NCBI GenBank assembly: GCA_963632245.1
Contig: CAVGTF010000129.1
Span: 1-5,773, forward strand
Direction: 5' to 3'
DNA: 5,773 nt
Origin: UBA1724 sp963632245
GTDB lineage: Bacteria > Verrucomicrobiota > Lentisphaeria > Oligosphaerales > Oligosphaeraceae
Position 1 is the stretch's first letter, and every line of letters begins with the position of its first letter. Of the stretch, positions 1-5,740 are shown in pieces. The notes beneath the pieces were generated by a model that saw nothing but the letters and a program-made list of their open reading frames with translations, was not told where the DNA came from and searched no databases. Made by a program: the position numbers and the translations under genes.

Positions 1-163
1 TTCGCCCTTCTACCTACCACCTAGCCATGGACGGGGCCCCTGCCGGGCCGAACCTACCCCCTACTACCTTCTACCTACTCCCTAGCCATGGGCGGGGCCC
101 CTGCCGGGCCGAACCTTCTACCTACTACCTTTCGCCCTACTCCCTAGCCATGGGCGGGTGCCG
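1..163. repeat. 61-62 bp tandem repeat cluster, intergenic
   Basis: Three copies of a unit follow each other with periods of 61 and 62 bp. Each has a pyrimidine-rich linker built from words such as TTCTACCTAC and TTCGCCCT, then a core that begins CTAGCCATGG. The cores at 21-55 and 82-116 are 35 bp long and differ at one base (A31 against G92). The third core (144-163) keeps the first 15 bases, appears to have lost GCCCC, and then degenerates. Inside each full core the arms GGCCC and GGGCC flank the 5-nt loop CTGCC, so a small hairpin is possible, and GGGGCCCC and CCATGG are perfect palindromes. The cluster reaches the window edge, so more copies may lie outside. The unit looks like a dispersed intergenic repeat, but I do not recognise a named family. 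Confidence 0.85.
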
Positions 164-224
164 CGGAAGAGCGCCTGCGGCGCCTTATAAACTAGCCGCT
201 GGCCACTAATTGCTAGGTACTTAC
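164..224. other. Intergenic spacer between two repeat families
   Basis: This stretch separates the 61-bp repeats from the hairpin repeats. It has no reading frame of interest and no recognisable RNA gene. It carries the words CTAGCCGCTGGCCAC and TGCTAGG, which share the CTAG/GCTAG flavour of the neighbouring repeat cores, so it may be a further decayed repeat remnant. That link is inference. Confidence 0.4.
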
Positions 225-288
225 GGCGCGTTTTCAGCGCGCCGTTCGCGCGTTTTCAGCGCGCCGTTCCGCGCGTTTTCAGCGCGCC
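225..288. repeat. Three tandem GCGCG hairpins (22-23 bp period)
   Basis: The motif GCGCGTTTTCAGCGCGCC occurs three times in a row, with its TTTTCA loop at 231-236, 253-258 and 276-281 and a GTTC linker between copies. In the first copy GGCGCG (225-230) can pair with CGCGCC (238-243). The other two have at least GCGCG arms. The array lies just downstream of the HD hydrolase on the minus strand, and the third copy extends into that gene and includes its stop codon (279-281). The hairpins could shield or terminate the 3' end of the cysS-HD transcript, but no long U tract follows them on the minus strand, so classical intrinsic termination is not clear. Confidence 0.8.
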
Positions 289-944
289 GTTCCGCATTCC
301 TGGTCCAGTTCCTGGAAGAATGCGTGCATGAATGCGGCGCGTTGGAGGGCGAGGGCGTGTCCGGTGTGGGTGAGCATTGCCTCGGGGAGGTGCTGGAGCT
401 TCACCAGATATTCCCGGTATGCGGAGTCCTCGCGTCCGTAGGAGGCGCCGGAGAGTGCCTCTTCTTTGGTATTATGGACGCGTGCGCCGGTCTTTCCTGC
501 GAAATGGAATGCGCGTGCCAGTCCGATGGCGCCCAGGGAATCCAGCTTATCGGCGTCATAGAGTACCCGTGCTTCGATGGAAGCGGGTGGTTCGCCGTTT
601 CGGGAGCGATAGCGGTGGCTGCGGATGCACTGGCAGACGTGTTCTTGCCAGGACGCATCGCCGATTTGTAGTTCCTGGAGGATTTCGGCGGCCTTCTGGC
701 TGCCGAGGAGAGCGTGATCGGTCTTTCCCTGATCGGCCATCTCCTCGGGTCGTGCGATATCATGGAGGAGTGCGGCGGCGGTGATCACGCCGGGATCCCC
801 GCCCTCCGTCTGTGCAAGCTGGAGGGCGGTTGACAGGACGCGGCGAGTGTGGTCCCAGTCGTGGCAGGAGCAGTCCCGCTCCAGACACGCGCGTGCGGCG
901 GTTTCCAGAGCGTGGAGCTGTTCCTCGTTAAGGGGGCCGGTCAT
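279..944 (-). CDS. HD-domain phosphohydrolase, YedJ/YpgQ type
   Basis: This 221-residue protein is predicted to be a soluble, metal-dependent phosphohydrolase of the HD superfamily. The HD ligands are visible in order: H32 (in HDWDHTRRV), H61-D62 (in ALLHDIARP), H110 (in IRSHRYRS) and D132 (in YDADKLDSLGAIGLARAF). The last block and the C-terminal pattern of a large Tyr-rich helix plus LPEAMLTHTGHALA match E. coli YedJ and B. subtilis YpgQ. YpgQ has been described as a metal-dependent nucleotide pyrophosphohydrolase, so nucleotide pool cleaning is a reasonable guess, but the substrate here is unknown. The length is normal for the family. The ATG at 942-944 directly abuts the cysS stop (TAAATG), which suggests translational coupling. 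A short GGAAG lies only 3 nt upstream, inside cysS. The C-terminal codons and stop lie in a hairpin repeat, so the extreme C-terminus may have been altered by that repeat. Confidence 0.88.
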   Translation of the reverse strand: MTGPLNEEQLHALETAARACLERDCSCHDWDHTRRVLSTALQLAQTEGGDPGVITAAALLHDIARPEEMADQGKTDHALLGSQKAAEILQELQIGDASWQEHVCQCIRSHRYRSRNGEPPASIEARVLYDADKLDSLGAIGLARAFHFAGKTGARVHNTKEEALSGASYGREDSAYREYLVKLQHLPEAMLTHTGHALALQRAAFMHAFFQELDQECGTAR

Positions 945-2360
945 TTACTTCCGGAGGAACTGGGGTCCCTTGGGAGTATCCTTCACCGTCCAGCCTGCGG
1001 CCTCGATGGCGGCGCGCATTTCGTCGGCGCGCGCCCAGTCCTTTGCCTTTCGGGCGGCCTGGCGCTGTTCTGCCAGATCCAGGACCTCCTGGGGCACCTG
1101 CACCTCCTGGGCATCAGGCTCCACAATGGCGAGGATGCGGTCCATGGACGCCAGGACCTCCAGCGCCTTCTGCGCCCAGGCGCGGCCCGTCTTGCCGCCA
1201 TCCATCTCGCGATTGCCCTCGCGGAGGAAATCGAAGAGTGCGGCCAAGCCCGCAGAGACATTCAGGTCATCCTGGAGAGCACCGAGGAAGGCCTGTGCGG
1301 ACTTCTCGAGGGTCTCGGACTGTTCGGGAGCCAGCGGACTCTCGGGTCCATTGGCGGCCAGGTCCTTGAGCCGTGCGGTGAAGGCATCGATTCGCTGGAG
1401 ATTTCCGCGCGCCTCCTCCAGTGCCTGGAGGGAGAAATTGAGGCTCTGGCGGTAGTAGGTGCTGATGAGCACGTAGCGGATTTCGCGGCCGGTGTAGCCC
1501 TTCTGGAGCAGGTCCTTCAGGGTATAGAAGTTTCCCAGGCTCTTGGACATCTTCTGGTTCTCCACCATCAGGTGTGCGCAGTGCATCCAGAGATTCACGA
1601 ACTTGCAGCCATTGGCGGCCTCGGACTGCGCGATTTCATCCTCGTGGTGTGGGAACATATTGTCCACGCCGCCGCAGTGCAGATCGAAGGTCTTTCCGAG
1701 ATACTTGGAGGACATGGCGGAGCACTCGATATGCCAGCCGGGACGGCCCTTTCCCCAGGGGGAATCCCACCACACATCGCCGTCGGCCTCATCCCAGGCC
1801 TTCCAGAGCGCGAAGTCGGCGGTGGCGTCCTTGGCGTATTCGTCCATCTTCACGCGGACGCCGACGCGCATGGCATCGCGGTCGATCTTGACCAGCTGAC
1901 CGTATTTGGGCCACTTTTCGATGGAGAAGTATACCGACTTGTCCTCGGCCTGGTAGGCGATGCCTTTATCGAAGAGCGTCTGGATGAGCTGGATCATCTC
2001 GGGGATGGTATCGGTAGCGGCGGGATAGACATCAGCGGGGAGCATCCGGAGGGTCTTGATATCCTGGAAGAAAGCGTCCTTGTAGGTCTGGGTGAACTGC
2101 CGCAGAGGCACCTTCGCCGCCTGGGAGCCGCGGATGGTCTTGTCATCCACATCGGTGAGATTCATGACATGGCGTACCTTCAGGCCGGAGGCCAGGAGGG
2201 TCCGCTTGAGGATATCCTCGAAGGCGTAGCAGCGGAAGTTTCCGATGTGAGCGAAATTGTAGACGGTGGGTCCGCAGGTATACATGCCGATCTTGCCGGG
2301 ATGGATGGGTTCGAGGGGCTCCACGCGGTGACTCAGAGAATTATAGAACTGCAGAGACAT
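945..2360 (-). CDS. cysS: Cysteinyl-tRNA synthetase (class I)
   Basis: CysS charges tRNA-Cys with cysteine in the cytoplasm using ATP. The 471-residue length is typical. The N-terminus carries CGPTVYNFAHIGNFR (residues 29-43), with HIGN at 38-41 as the class I HIGH signature in the form usual for CysS. The KMSKS loop is at 270-274 (QKMSKSLGNF). The active-site zinc ligands known from the E. coli enzyme correspond to C29, C213 (in WHIECSAM), H238 and E242 (in FPHHEDEIAQ), and all are present. The C-terminal 150 residues form the expected helical anticodon-binding region, including the usual AKDWARADEMRAAIEAAGW block. The start is the ATG at 2358-2360, supported by AGGA at 2369-2372, 8 nt upstream. 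The gene is complete. It follows a 130-bp gap and is joined without a gap to the HD hydrolase downstream. Confidence 0.98.
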   Translation of the reverse strand: MSLQFYNSLSHRVEPLEPIHPGKIGMYTCGPTVYNFAHIGNFRCYAFEDILKRTLLASGLKVRHVMNLTDVDDKTIRGSQAAKVPLRQFTQTYKDAFFQDIKTLRMLPADVYPAATDTIPEMIQLIQTLFDKGIAYQAEDKSVYFSIEKWPKYGQLVKIDRDAMRVGVRVKMDEYAKDATADFALWKAWDEADGDVWWDSPWGKGRPGWHIECSAMSSKYLGKTFDLHCGGVDNMFPHHEDEIAQSEAANGCKFVNLWMHCAHLMVENQKMSKSLGNFYTLKDLLQKGYTGREIRYVLISTYYRQSLNFSLQALEEARGNLQRIDAFTARLKDLAANGPESPLAPEQSETLEKSAQAFLGALQDDLNVSAGLAALFDFLREGNREMDGGKTGRAWAQKALEVLASMDRILAIVEPDAQEVQVPQEVLDLAEQRQAARKAKDWARADEMRAAIEAAGWTVKDTPKGPQFLRK

Positions 2361-2368
2361 GGTCTTTT

Positions 2369-2372
2369 TCCT
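2369..2372 (-). promoter_or_regulatory. Shine-Dalgarno of cysS
   Basis: AGGA on the minus strand sits 8 nt before the cysS ATG in an A-rich leader. It supports the chosen start. Confidence 0.6.
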
Positions 2373-2415
2373 GTTTGCGGGATTGGTTTTCTGAAAGAGG
2401 ACTCCGCCTGTCGGG

Positions 2416-2438
2416 CGCGCAAAAGCAGCGCGTTTTTT
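2416..2438 (+). terminator. Terminator-like hairpin pointing against the genes
   Basis: Read on the plus strand, CGCGC (2416-2420) and GCGCG (2428-2432) can pair around the 7-nt loop AAAAGCA, and six Ts follow at once (2433-2438). This is the layout of an intrinsic terminator, with a short 5-bp all-GC stem. It acts on plus-strand transcription, although every gene here is on the minus strand, so it would stop antisense readthrough over the recO-like gene. Read on the minus strand it has no U tract. The stem and A4 loop also resemble the hairpin repeats at 225-288. Confidence 0.45.
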
Positions 2439-2450
2439 AGGAGGAGAAAT

Positions 2451-2463
2451 CGGGAATGTCCCG
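2451..2463. promoter_or_regulatory. 13-bp palindrome upstream of cysS
   Basis: CGGGA and TCCCG form a perfect inverted repeat around a 3-nt centre (ATG on the plus strand). On the minus strand it lies just downstream of the AT-rich word TTATATT (2464-2470), which could be a -10 element, and about 90 bp before cysS. It could be a small operator or a weak 3' hairpin for the recO-like transcript. No matching -35 box is evident, so a promoter is not claimed. Confidence 0.25.
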
Positions 2464-2490
2464 GAATATAAGCCGTTGCCGTGGGGCGGC

Positions 2491-3138
2491 CTATGTCCGG
2501 GGGGTGAAGGCGGATTCGGGGACCTTCGCTTCCGCTTCCAGGAGGCGTCCCCAGGTCCACTGCCAGAGCGCCTTCCAGACTTCGCAAGAGAGCGGCAGGG
2601 GTTCTGCCGTGCCGGAGGCCATCTCCAGGAGCATCTGGCATTGCGCGGCCTCGCGGGGCGTCAGATCCACGGGGGAGAGCACGCCATTTTCGTTGAGGTA
2701 GGAGAGTGCGGCGGCGGTGAGGACACCCTCGGGTGGGAGGGACTCCACGGGATGCGCCAGTCGATCCAGTGCCACCAGGAGCGCCTGTGTGTAGGCGGGC
2801 ATGGGCAGATGGAGGAGATTCTCCAGAGTGAAGCGCGCGAGGAAACACGCAGCCTCGAAAGAGTCCCTATGGAGTGCCACGGTGGAGAAGTCCCGGAGGA
2901 TGGTGTATTGCCGTGCGGAGCCAATATCGCCCTTCTGGGTGTATTCCACCTGGAGGAGCTGAAAAAGATCGAAGGCGCCAGCGCCGGAAGTGCGGCGGCT
3001 AGTGGGTGCGCCCATGCGGAGGGTCATGCGTCCCTCCTGTGGAGAGACTCCCGCGACGACGAAGGAGTTCTCGCCGAAGGGAGTCTTCCGAAGGACCAGG
3101 AACTCCGTGGTCTTGGATGGCGTGGGTGCGGCGCGCAT
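2491..3138 (-). CDS. recO: RecO-like DNA repair protein (divergent)
   Basis: RecO binds single-stranded DNA and, with RecR, loads RecA at gaps in the RecF pathway. The N-terminal 70 residues of this 215-residue protein have the RecO OB-fold pattern: TEFLVLRKTPFGENSFVV, then PQEGRMTLRMGAPTSRR, then FDLFQLLQVEYT. The run GDIGSARQYTILRDFSTVALHRDSFEAACFLA corresponds to the segment linking the OB fold to the helical domain. The protein is shorter than the usual 240-260 residues. Only C98, C167 and C185 are present, so the four-cysteine zinc site of many RecO proteins is absent. The ATG at 3136-3138 lies 13 bp after the membrane-protein gene. No good Shine-Dalgarno is seen, so coupled translation is likely. 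The identification rests on the N-terminal pattern and overall layout only; a different OB-fold protein is possible. Confidence 0.65.
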   Translation of the reverse strand: MRAAPTPSKTTEFLVLRKTPFGENSFVVAGVSPQEGRMTLRMGAPTSRRTSGAGAFDLFQLLQVEYTQKGDIGSARQYTILRDFSTVALHRDSFEAACFLARFTLENLLHLPMPAYTQALLVALDRLAHPVESLPPEGVLTAAALSYLNENGVLSPVDLTPREAAQCQMLLEMASGTAEPLPLSCEVWKALWQWTWGRLLEAEAKVPESAFTPRT

Positions 3139-3151
3139 GAAGGGCGGTCGT

Positions 3152-3790
3152 TCAATTCCGTTGTGGAGGCGGGAGAGTGAGTGCCTGGTTCAGGGAGAGG
3201 CAGAAGAGCAGGAGTGCCAGAACGGATGCAGCCAATCCGGCATACCGGAGGACCCGCGGACCGGTCTCGGCGACCTCGCCGGCGCGTTGTGCGTAGAGCT
3301 GCAGGAGGAGGATGGTGGAGTCCACGGCATCCAGGAATTTCCGGTGGTCCTCCTGGGAGTAGTCGCTGAAGACCTGTGCGGTCTGGTTCATGGTGCGGGA
3401 GAGTCGTCCCAGGAGGGTCTCCAGATCCCGCGAGACCCGCTTCAGGTCCTCGGCGGGCTTCAGGGAGAGATTCCCCAGGAATCCGGGGACGGGTGCCGCC
3501 AGCGTCTCGCGGAGTGCGCCCACCAGCTCGCCGGTCTCCAGGGAGAGCGCGCCCAATTCCCGGAAATTCACCGCGTAGCTGGCCACCACGCGGGTGCCCA
3601 GGCGGTCCCAGTTGTCCCGCTGGGCATCCAGTGCGGTGGCGTATTGTACCAGGAGGGTCTGGAGCATCCGGCAATCCGCGACAGGGAAGTGCCGTGGTGC
3701 CAGGAGAGTGAAGAGGAGTGCGCCGGTCAGGAATACTCCGGAGAGCAGGAGTTCCAGGGTGACCAGGCAAAGGGCGATCTTGCGTTTCAT
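3152..3790 (-). CDS. Small two-membrane-segment helical protein, unknown function
   Basis: I do not recognise the family of this 212-residue protein. A positively charged start (MKRK) leads into a long hydrophobic segment (about residues 5-30). A soluble region of about 150 residues follows (32-180) and looks almost entirely helical, with spaced leucines and runs such as DLKRVSRDLETLLGRLSRTMNQT. A second hydrophobic segment (about 181-201) and a short proline-rich tail (LPPPQRN) end it. The likely topology is both ends in the cytoplasm and the helical domain outside. This resembles the sensor half of chemoreceptors and sensor kinases (membrane, helical bundle, membrane), but no HAMP or signalling domain follows and the reading frame stops cleanly. 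The start is the ATG at 3788-3790, with the strong AGGAG 6 nt upstream. It lies between a secreted protein and the RecO-like gene and probably works with the former. Confidence 0.8.
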   Translation of the reverse strand: MKRKIALCLVTLELLLSGVFLTGALLFTLLAPRHFPVADCRMLQTLLVQYATALDAQRDNWDRLGTRVVASYAVNFRELGALSLETGELVGALRETLAAPVPGFLGNLSLKPAEDLKRVSRDLETLLGRLSRTMNQTAQVFSDYSQEDHRKFLDAVDSTILLLQLYAQRAGEVAETGPRVLRYAGLAASVLALLLFCLSLNQALTLPPPQRN

Positions 3791-3796
3791 GGGGAA

Positions 3797-3802
3797 CTCC
3801 TA
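3797..3802 (-). promoter_or_regulatory. Shine-Dalgarno overlapping the upstream stop codon
   Basis: TAGGAG on the minus strand contains both the UAG stop of the secreted-protein gene (3800-3802) and the AGGAG ribosome-binding site of the membrane-protein gene, whose ATG follows 6 nt later. Terminating ribosomes would sit on the next initiation site, which points to coupled and roughly matched translation of the two proteins. Confidence 0.75.
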
Positions 3803-5089
3803 TCGTTCGGCGGGCGTGAGCCAGCGCCGGCTGATTTCGGACCAGTTTTCGTAGTGTTGGAGAATCTCGGACCAATCGGAGAGCGTGCGTGCGCCCTGGG
3901 AGCGCTCCTCGGAACGTTCCAGAAGCTCCTCGGCGGCATGCTGGCGTTCCAGGCTGCTGGAGAGATTCCGCCGCGCCACCTTGAGGCGTTCCCGGAAGAG
4001 GCGGTAGTCGTGGTGCTGGAAGGCGGAGACTGCAGAGCGGTAATCCCCCACGGCATCCCGGAGGAGGAGCGGCGCGGTATTCTGGAGCCGGAGGAGCCGG
4101 TCGTAGATCCGCATGATGGCGGCCTCGTCCACCTTGTAATCGGTCAGGCGCTGCGGGAGCTGTTCCAGATGGATGCGGAGGATTCCGTCGCGGGAATCCG
4201 CGGAGAGCACGGAGACCGTGAGTATCGCCTCCAGCTGTTCCTGGATGCCGGTGGCGGTATTTTGGCCGTGTCGTTCCCGAGAAAATTCCAGCGCGCGGCG
4301 TTCATACCATCCCTGGAGGGTCTCGCCAGAACGCAGAGTCCCCGGCGGCAAGCACTTCGACAGCGCGGTGGTGGTGGAGAGGCCCTCCTGGGCCTCCGCA
4401 AGGGCCCACTCCCGCAGGAAGTAGGTAAAATCGGGAGTGGCGTCCACCAGGATATCCAGGAGGAGATTCGCGTGCGCCAGATAGACCATCAGCACCGCGG
4501 GACGATCGGAGGGCACGGGCATGGACAGCAGCTCCTCCAGATCCGGAAAGAGCCGATCCCGGAATTGCCAGCGTGGGATCCGGAAGTCCGGCCGGTAGTA
4601 TCCTCGCACTCCAATTCCGCCGTAGGCGACGCGATTCGCCATACCGGAAGCGAGAGTCTGCAGGAAGCGGGGCGCAGCGCTGCGCGCCTTCGCGGCGTCC
4701 TTCGGGAGCTCCTCCCGGAGTCGCCGCCAGAGGAATGCCTGGAAGACGCGGCAGAGCTGTCGGGGGACGGATTCCGTCACGGGGACGGGGATATCGCCGC
4801 CCTTGAATTCCCGTTCGGAGAACTCCCGCTTGAGTCCCAGGAATTGGAGTCGTCGCTGAGGGGCATTCTCCCGTTTCAGGAGCTGATCAGTCTCGCGTGA
4901 GCAGAGTCGCGCCATGGTGATCAGGCGCCAGAGGTTCTCCTGATCCAGGGCATAGCACTCCGCCTTCTCCCCCACCAGGCGCTGCATGAAACCCTCCGGT
5001 TCACTGCTCTCCTGCCCAAATGCCTCCCCTACCCCAAAGGCCCCAAGGGCCCACGCAAGCAGGAGGATGGCGGACAACAGCGCTCTCAT
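3800..5089 (-). CDS. Secreted helical protein of unknown function
   Basis: This 429-residue protein has a clear signal peptide: MRALL, a hydrophobic core rich in Ala and Leu (SAILLLAWALGAFGVG) and a plausible cleavage near EAFG|QE around residue 25. There is no lipobox cysteine at that site, so it is probably periplasmic or exported and not a lipoprotein. The mature part is mainly charged, helix-forming sequence with many Arg and Glu pairs. The middle holds an aromatic stretch (GIGVRGYYRPDFRIPRWQFRD), and the C-terminal third (DYRLFRERLKVARRNLSSSLERQHAAEELLERSEERS) looks like coiled coil. I see no HExxH, Ser-His or other catalytic signature and cannot name a family. The ATG at 5087-5089 was chosen. 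A TTG at 5102-5104 is in frame, adds five residues and has GGAAG 5 nt upstream, so it may be the true start. The gene is 9 bp from the membrane-protein gene and probably co-translated with it. Confidence 0.85.
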   Translation of the reverse strand: MRALLSAILLLAWALGAFGVGEAFGQESSEPEGFMQRLVGEKAECYALDQENLWRLITMARLCSRETDQLLKRENAPQRRLQFLGLKREFSEREFKGGDIPVPVTESVPRQLCRVFQAFLWRRLREELPKDAAKARSAAPRFLQTLASGMANRVAYGGIGVRGYYRPDFRIPRWQFRDRLFPDLEELLSMPVPSDRPAVLMVYLAHANLLLDILVDATPDFTYFLREWALAEAQEGLSTTTALSKCLPPGTLRSGETLQGWYERRALEFSRERHGQNTATGIQEQLEAILTVSVLSADSRDGILRIHLEQLPQRLTDYKVDEAAIMRIYDRLLRLQNTAPLLLRDAVGDYRSAVSAFQHHDYRLFRERLKVARRNLSSSLERQHAAEELLERSEERSQGARTLSDWSEILQHYENWSEISRRWLTPAER

Positions 5090-5104
5090 GCAAAAAGGTA
5101 TCAA

Positions 5105-5217
5105 ATATCTTCCGTCAGAGGGATCGAGTTATTCAATAAAAGAAGGGACTCCCGCGCGAGGAGAAAGAAACTCGGCATCTGCCTTTCCCTCTCCCGCGCG
5201 GCGCATCTGCAGGGACT
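5105..5217 (-). other. purE to secreted-protein gap with short repeats
   Basis: The gap (128 bp if the ATG at 5089 is the start) contains two copies of the 10-bp word CTCCCGCGCG on the plus strand (5149-5158 and 5191-5200), and CAGGGACT at 5210-5217 and 5221-5228. On the minus strand CTCC and GGAG (5163-5160 and 5152-5149) can form a 4-bp stem, followed within a few bases by a pyrimidine stretch with TTCTTTT. This could be a weak terminator for purE. No confident promoter could be picked for the downstream gene, although this is where one would be expected. Confidence 0.35.
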
Positions 5218-5715
5218 CTACAGGGACTGCTGGAGTTCCCGGTCGGCGGTCAGAACCTTCTCTTTGCGGGCGGCGCGTTCGGCGGCCAGACGCTGACGCA
5301 ATGCGGGATCCGCCACGGCGATGATCTCGGCGGCCAGCAGTCCGGCGTTTGTGGCGCCGCCGGAGCCCACGCCCACGGTGGCGACGGGGATTCCGCCGGG
5401 CATCTGGACGGTGGAGAGGAGTGCGTCCATGCCGTGGAAGGCGCCGCCCTCCACGGGGATTCCGATGACAGGCAGGAGGGTGTGTGCGGCCACGGCGCCC
5501 GCCAGATGGGCGGCGCCACCCGCGGCGGCCACGATGACGCCGAAGCCGGCGCCCTCCGCGGCCTCCGTGAACTCCGCCACGATCTCGGGAGTACGGTGGG
5601 CGCTCATGACACGCACCACAGTCTCGACCTCGAGCTTCTTCAACACATCCAGGCATCCCTGGATCTTCGGCAGATCAGAATTGCTGCCCATCAAAACGGC
5701 GACCTTTAATGACAT
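5218..5715 (-). CDS. purE: N5-carboxyaminoimidazole ribonucleotide mutase (class I PurE)
   Basis: PurE converts N5-CAIR to CAIR in the sixth step of de novo purine synthesis, in the cytoplasm, and normally forms an octamer. The 165-residue length is typical of class I. The family signatures are all visible: GSNSD at residues 10-14, SAHRTP at 38-43 with the catalytic histidine H40, and AAAGGAAHLAGAVAAHT at 63-79. GIPVEG, MDALLSTVQMPGGIPVATVGVG and NAGLLAAEI follow in the usual order. In bacteria with class I PurE the substrate is usually made by PurK; no purK is in this window and it may lie beyond the right edge or elsewhere. The ATG at 5713-5715 has GGAG (5724-5727) 8 nt upstream. The gene is complete and shows no anomaly. 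Confidence 0.97.
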   Translation of the reverse strand: MSLKVAVLMGSNSDLPKIQGCLDVLKKLEVETVVRVMSAHRTPEIVAEFTEAAEGAGFGVIVAAAGGAAHLAGAVAAHTLLPVIGIPVEGGAFHGMDALLSTVQMPGGIPVATVGVGSGGATNAGLLAAEIIAVADPALRQRLAAERAARKEKVLTADRELQQSL

Positions 5716-5723
5716 GTTCGTTG

Positions 5724-5727
5724 CTCC
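5724..5727 (-). promoter_or_regulatory. Shine-Dalgarno of purE
   Basis: GGAG on the minus strand lies 8 nt before the purE ATG and supports that start. Confidence 0.6.
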
Positions 5728-5740
5728 AATGAGGGGGGAT

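Noticed and set aside
1..163. CRISPR array
   Set aside because: The linkers between cores are low-complexity pyrimidine words shared between copies and not unique spacers. Only two intact cores exist and no cas gene is present.
27..209. 60-codon plus-strand frame in the left repeats
   Set aside because: It only translates the repeat units (repeating GPCRAEP-like words) and has no ribosome-binding site.
210..671. 153-codon plus-strand frame starting at the hairpin repeats
   Set aside because: Its beginning is the hairpin repeat itself (RAFSARRS words) and the rest is antisense to the HD hydrolase.
849..2471. 540-codon open frame on the plus strand opposite cysS
   Set aside because: It lies antisense to a complete, unmistakable cysS. 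Its translation has no recognisable domain and is the kind of frame GC-rich codon bias leaves open on the opposite strand.
3152..3790. Truncated chemoreceptor
   Set aside because: The topology matches the input half of a chemoreceptor, but there is no HAMP or signalling remnant, the frame ends cleanly after a short tail, and the next gene follows 13 bp later, so it reads as a complete gene.
2990..4900. 636-codon open frame on the plus strand, the longest in the window
   Set aside because: It runs antisense to three minus-strand genes that have a signal peptide, membrane segments and an overlapping Shine-Dalgarno/stop. The plus-strand product is rich in Gly, Glu and Arg without a fold pattern, so it is a shadow of GC-rich coding bias.
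5101..5135. Sigma70-type promoter for the secreted-protein gene (TTGAAT with GATATT)
   Set aside because: The two boxes are about 21 bp apart, too far for a normal promoter, and the -10 match is poor.
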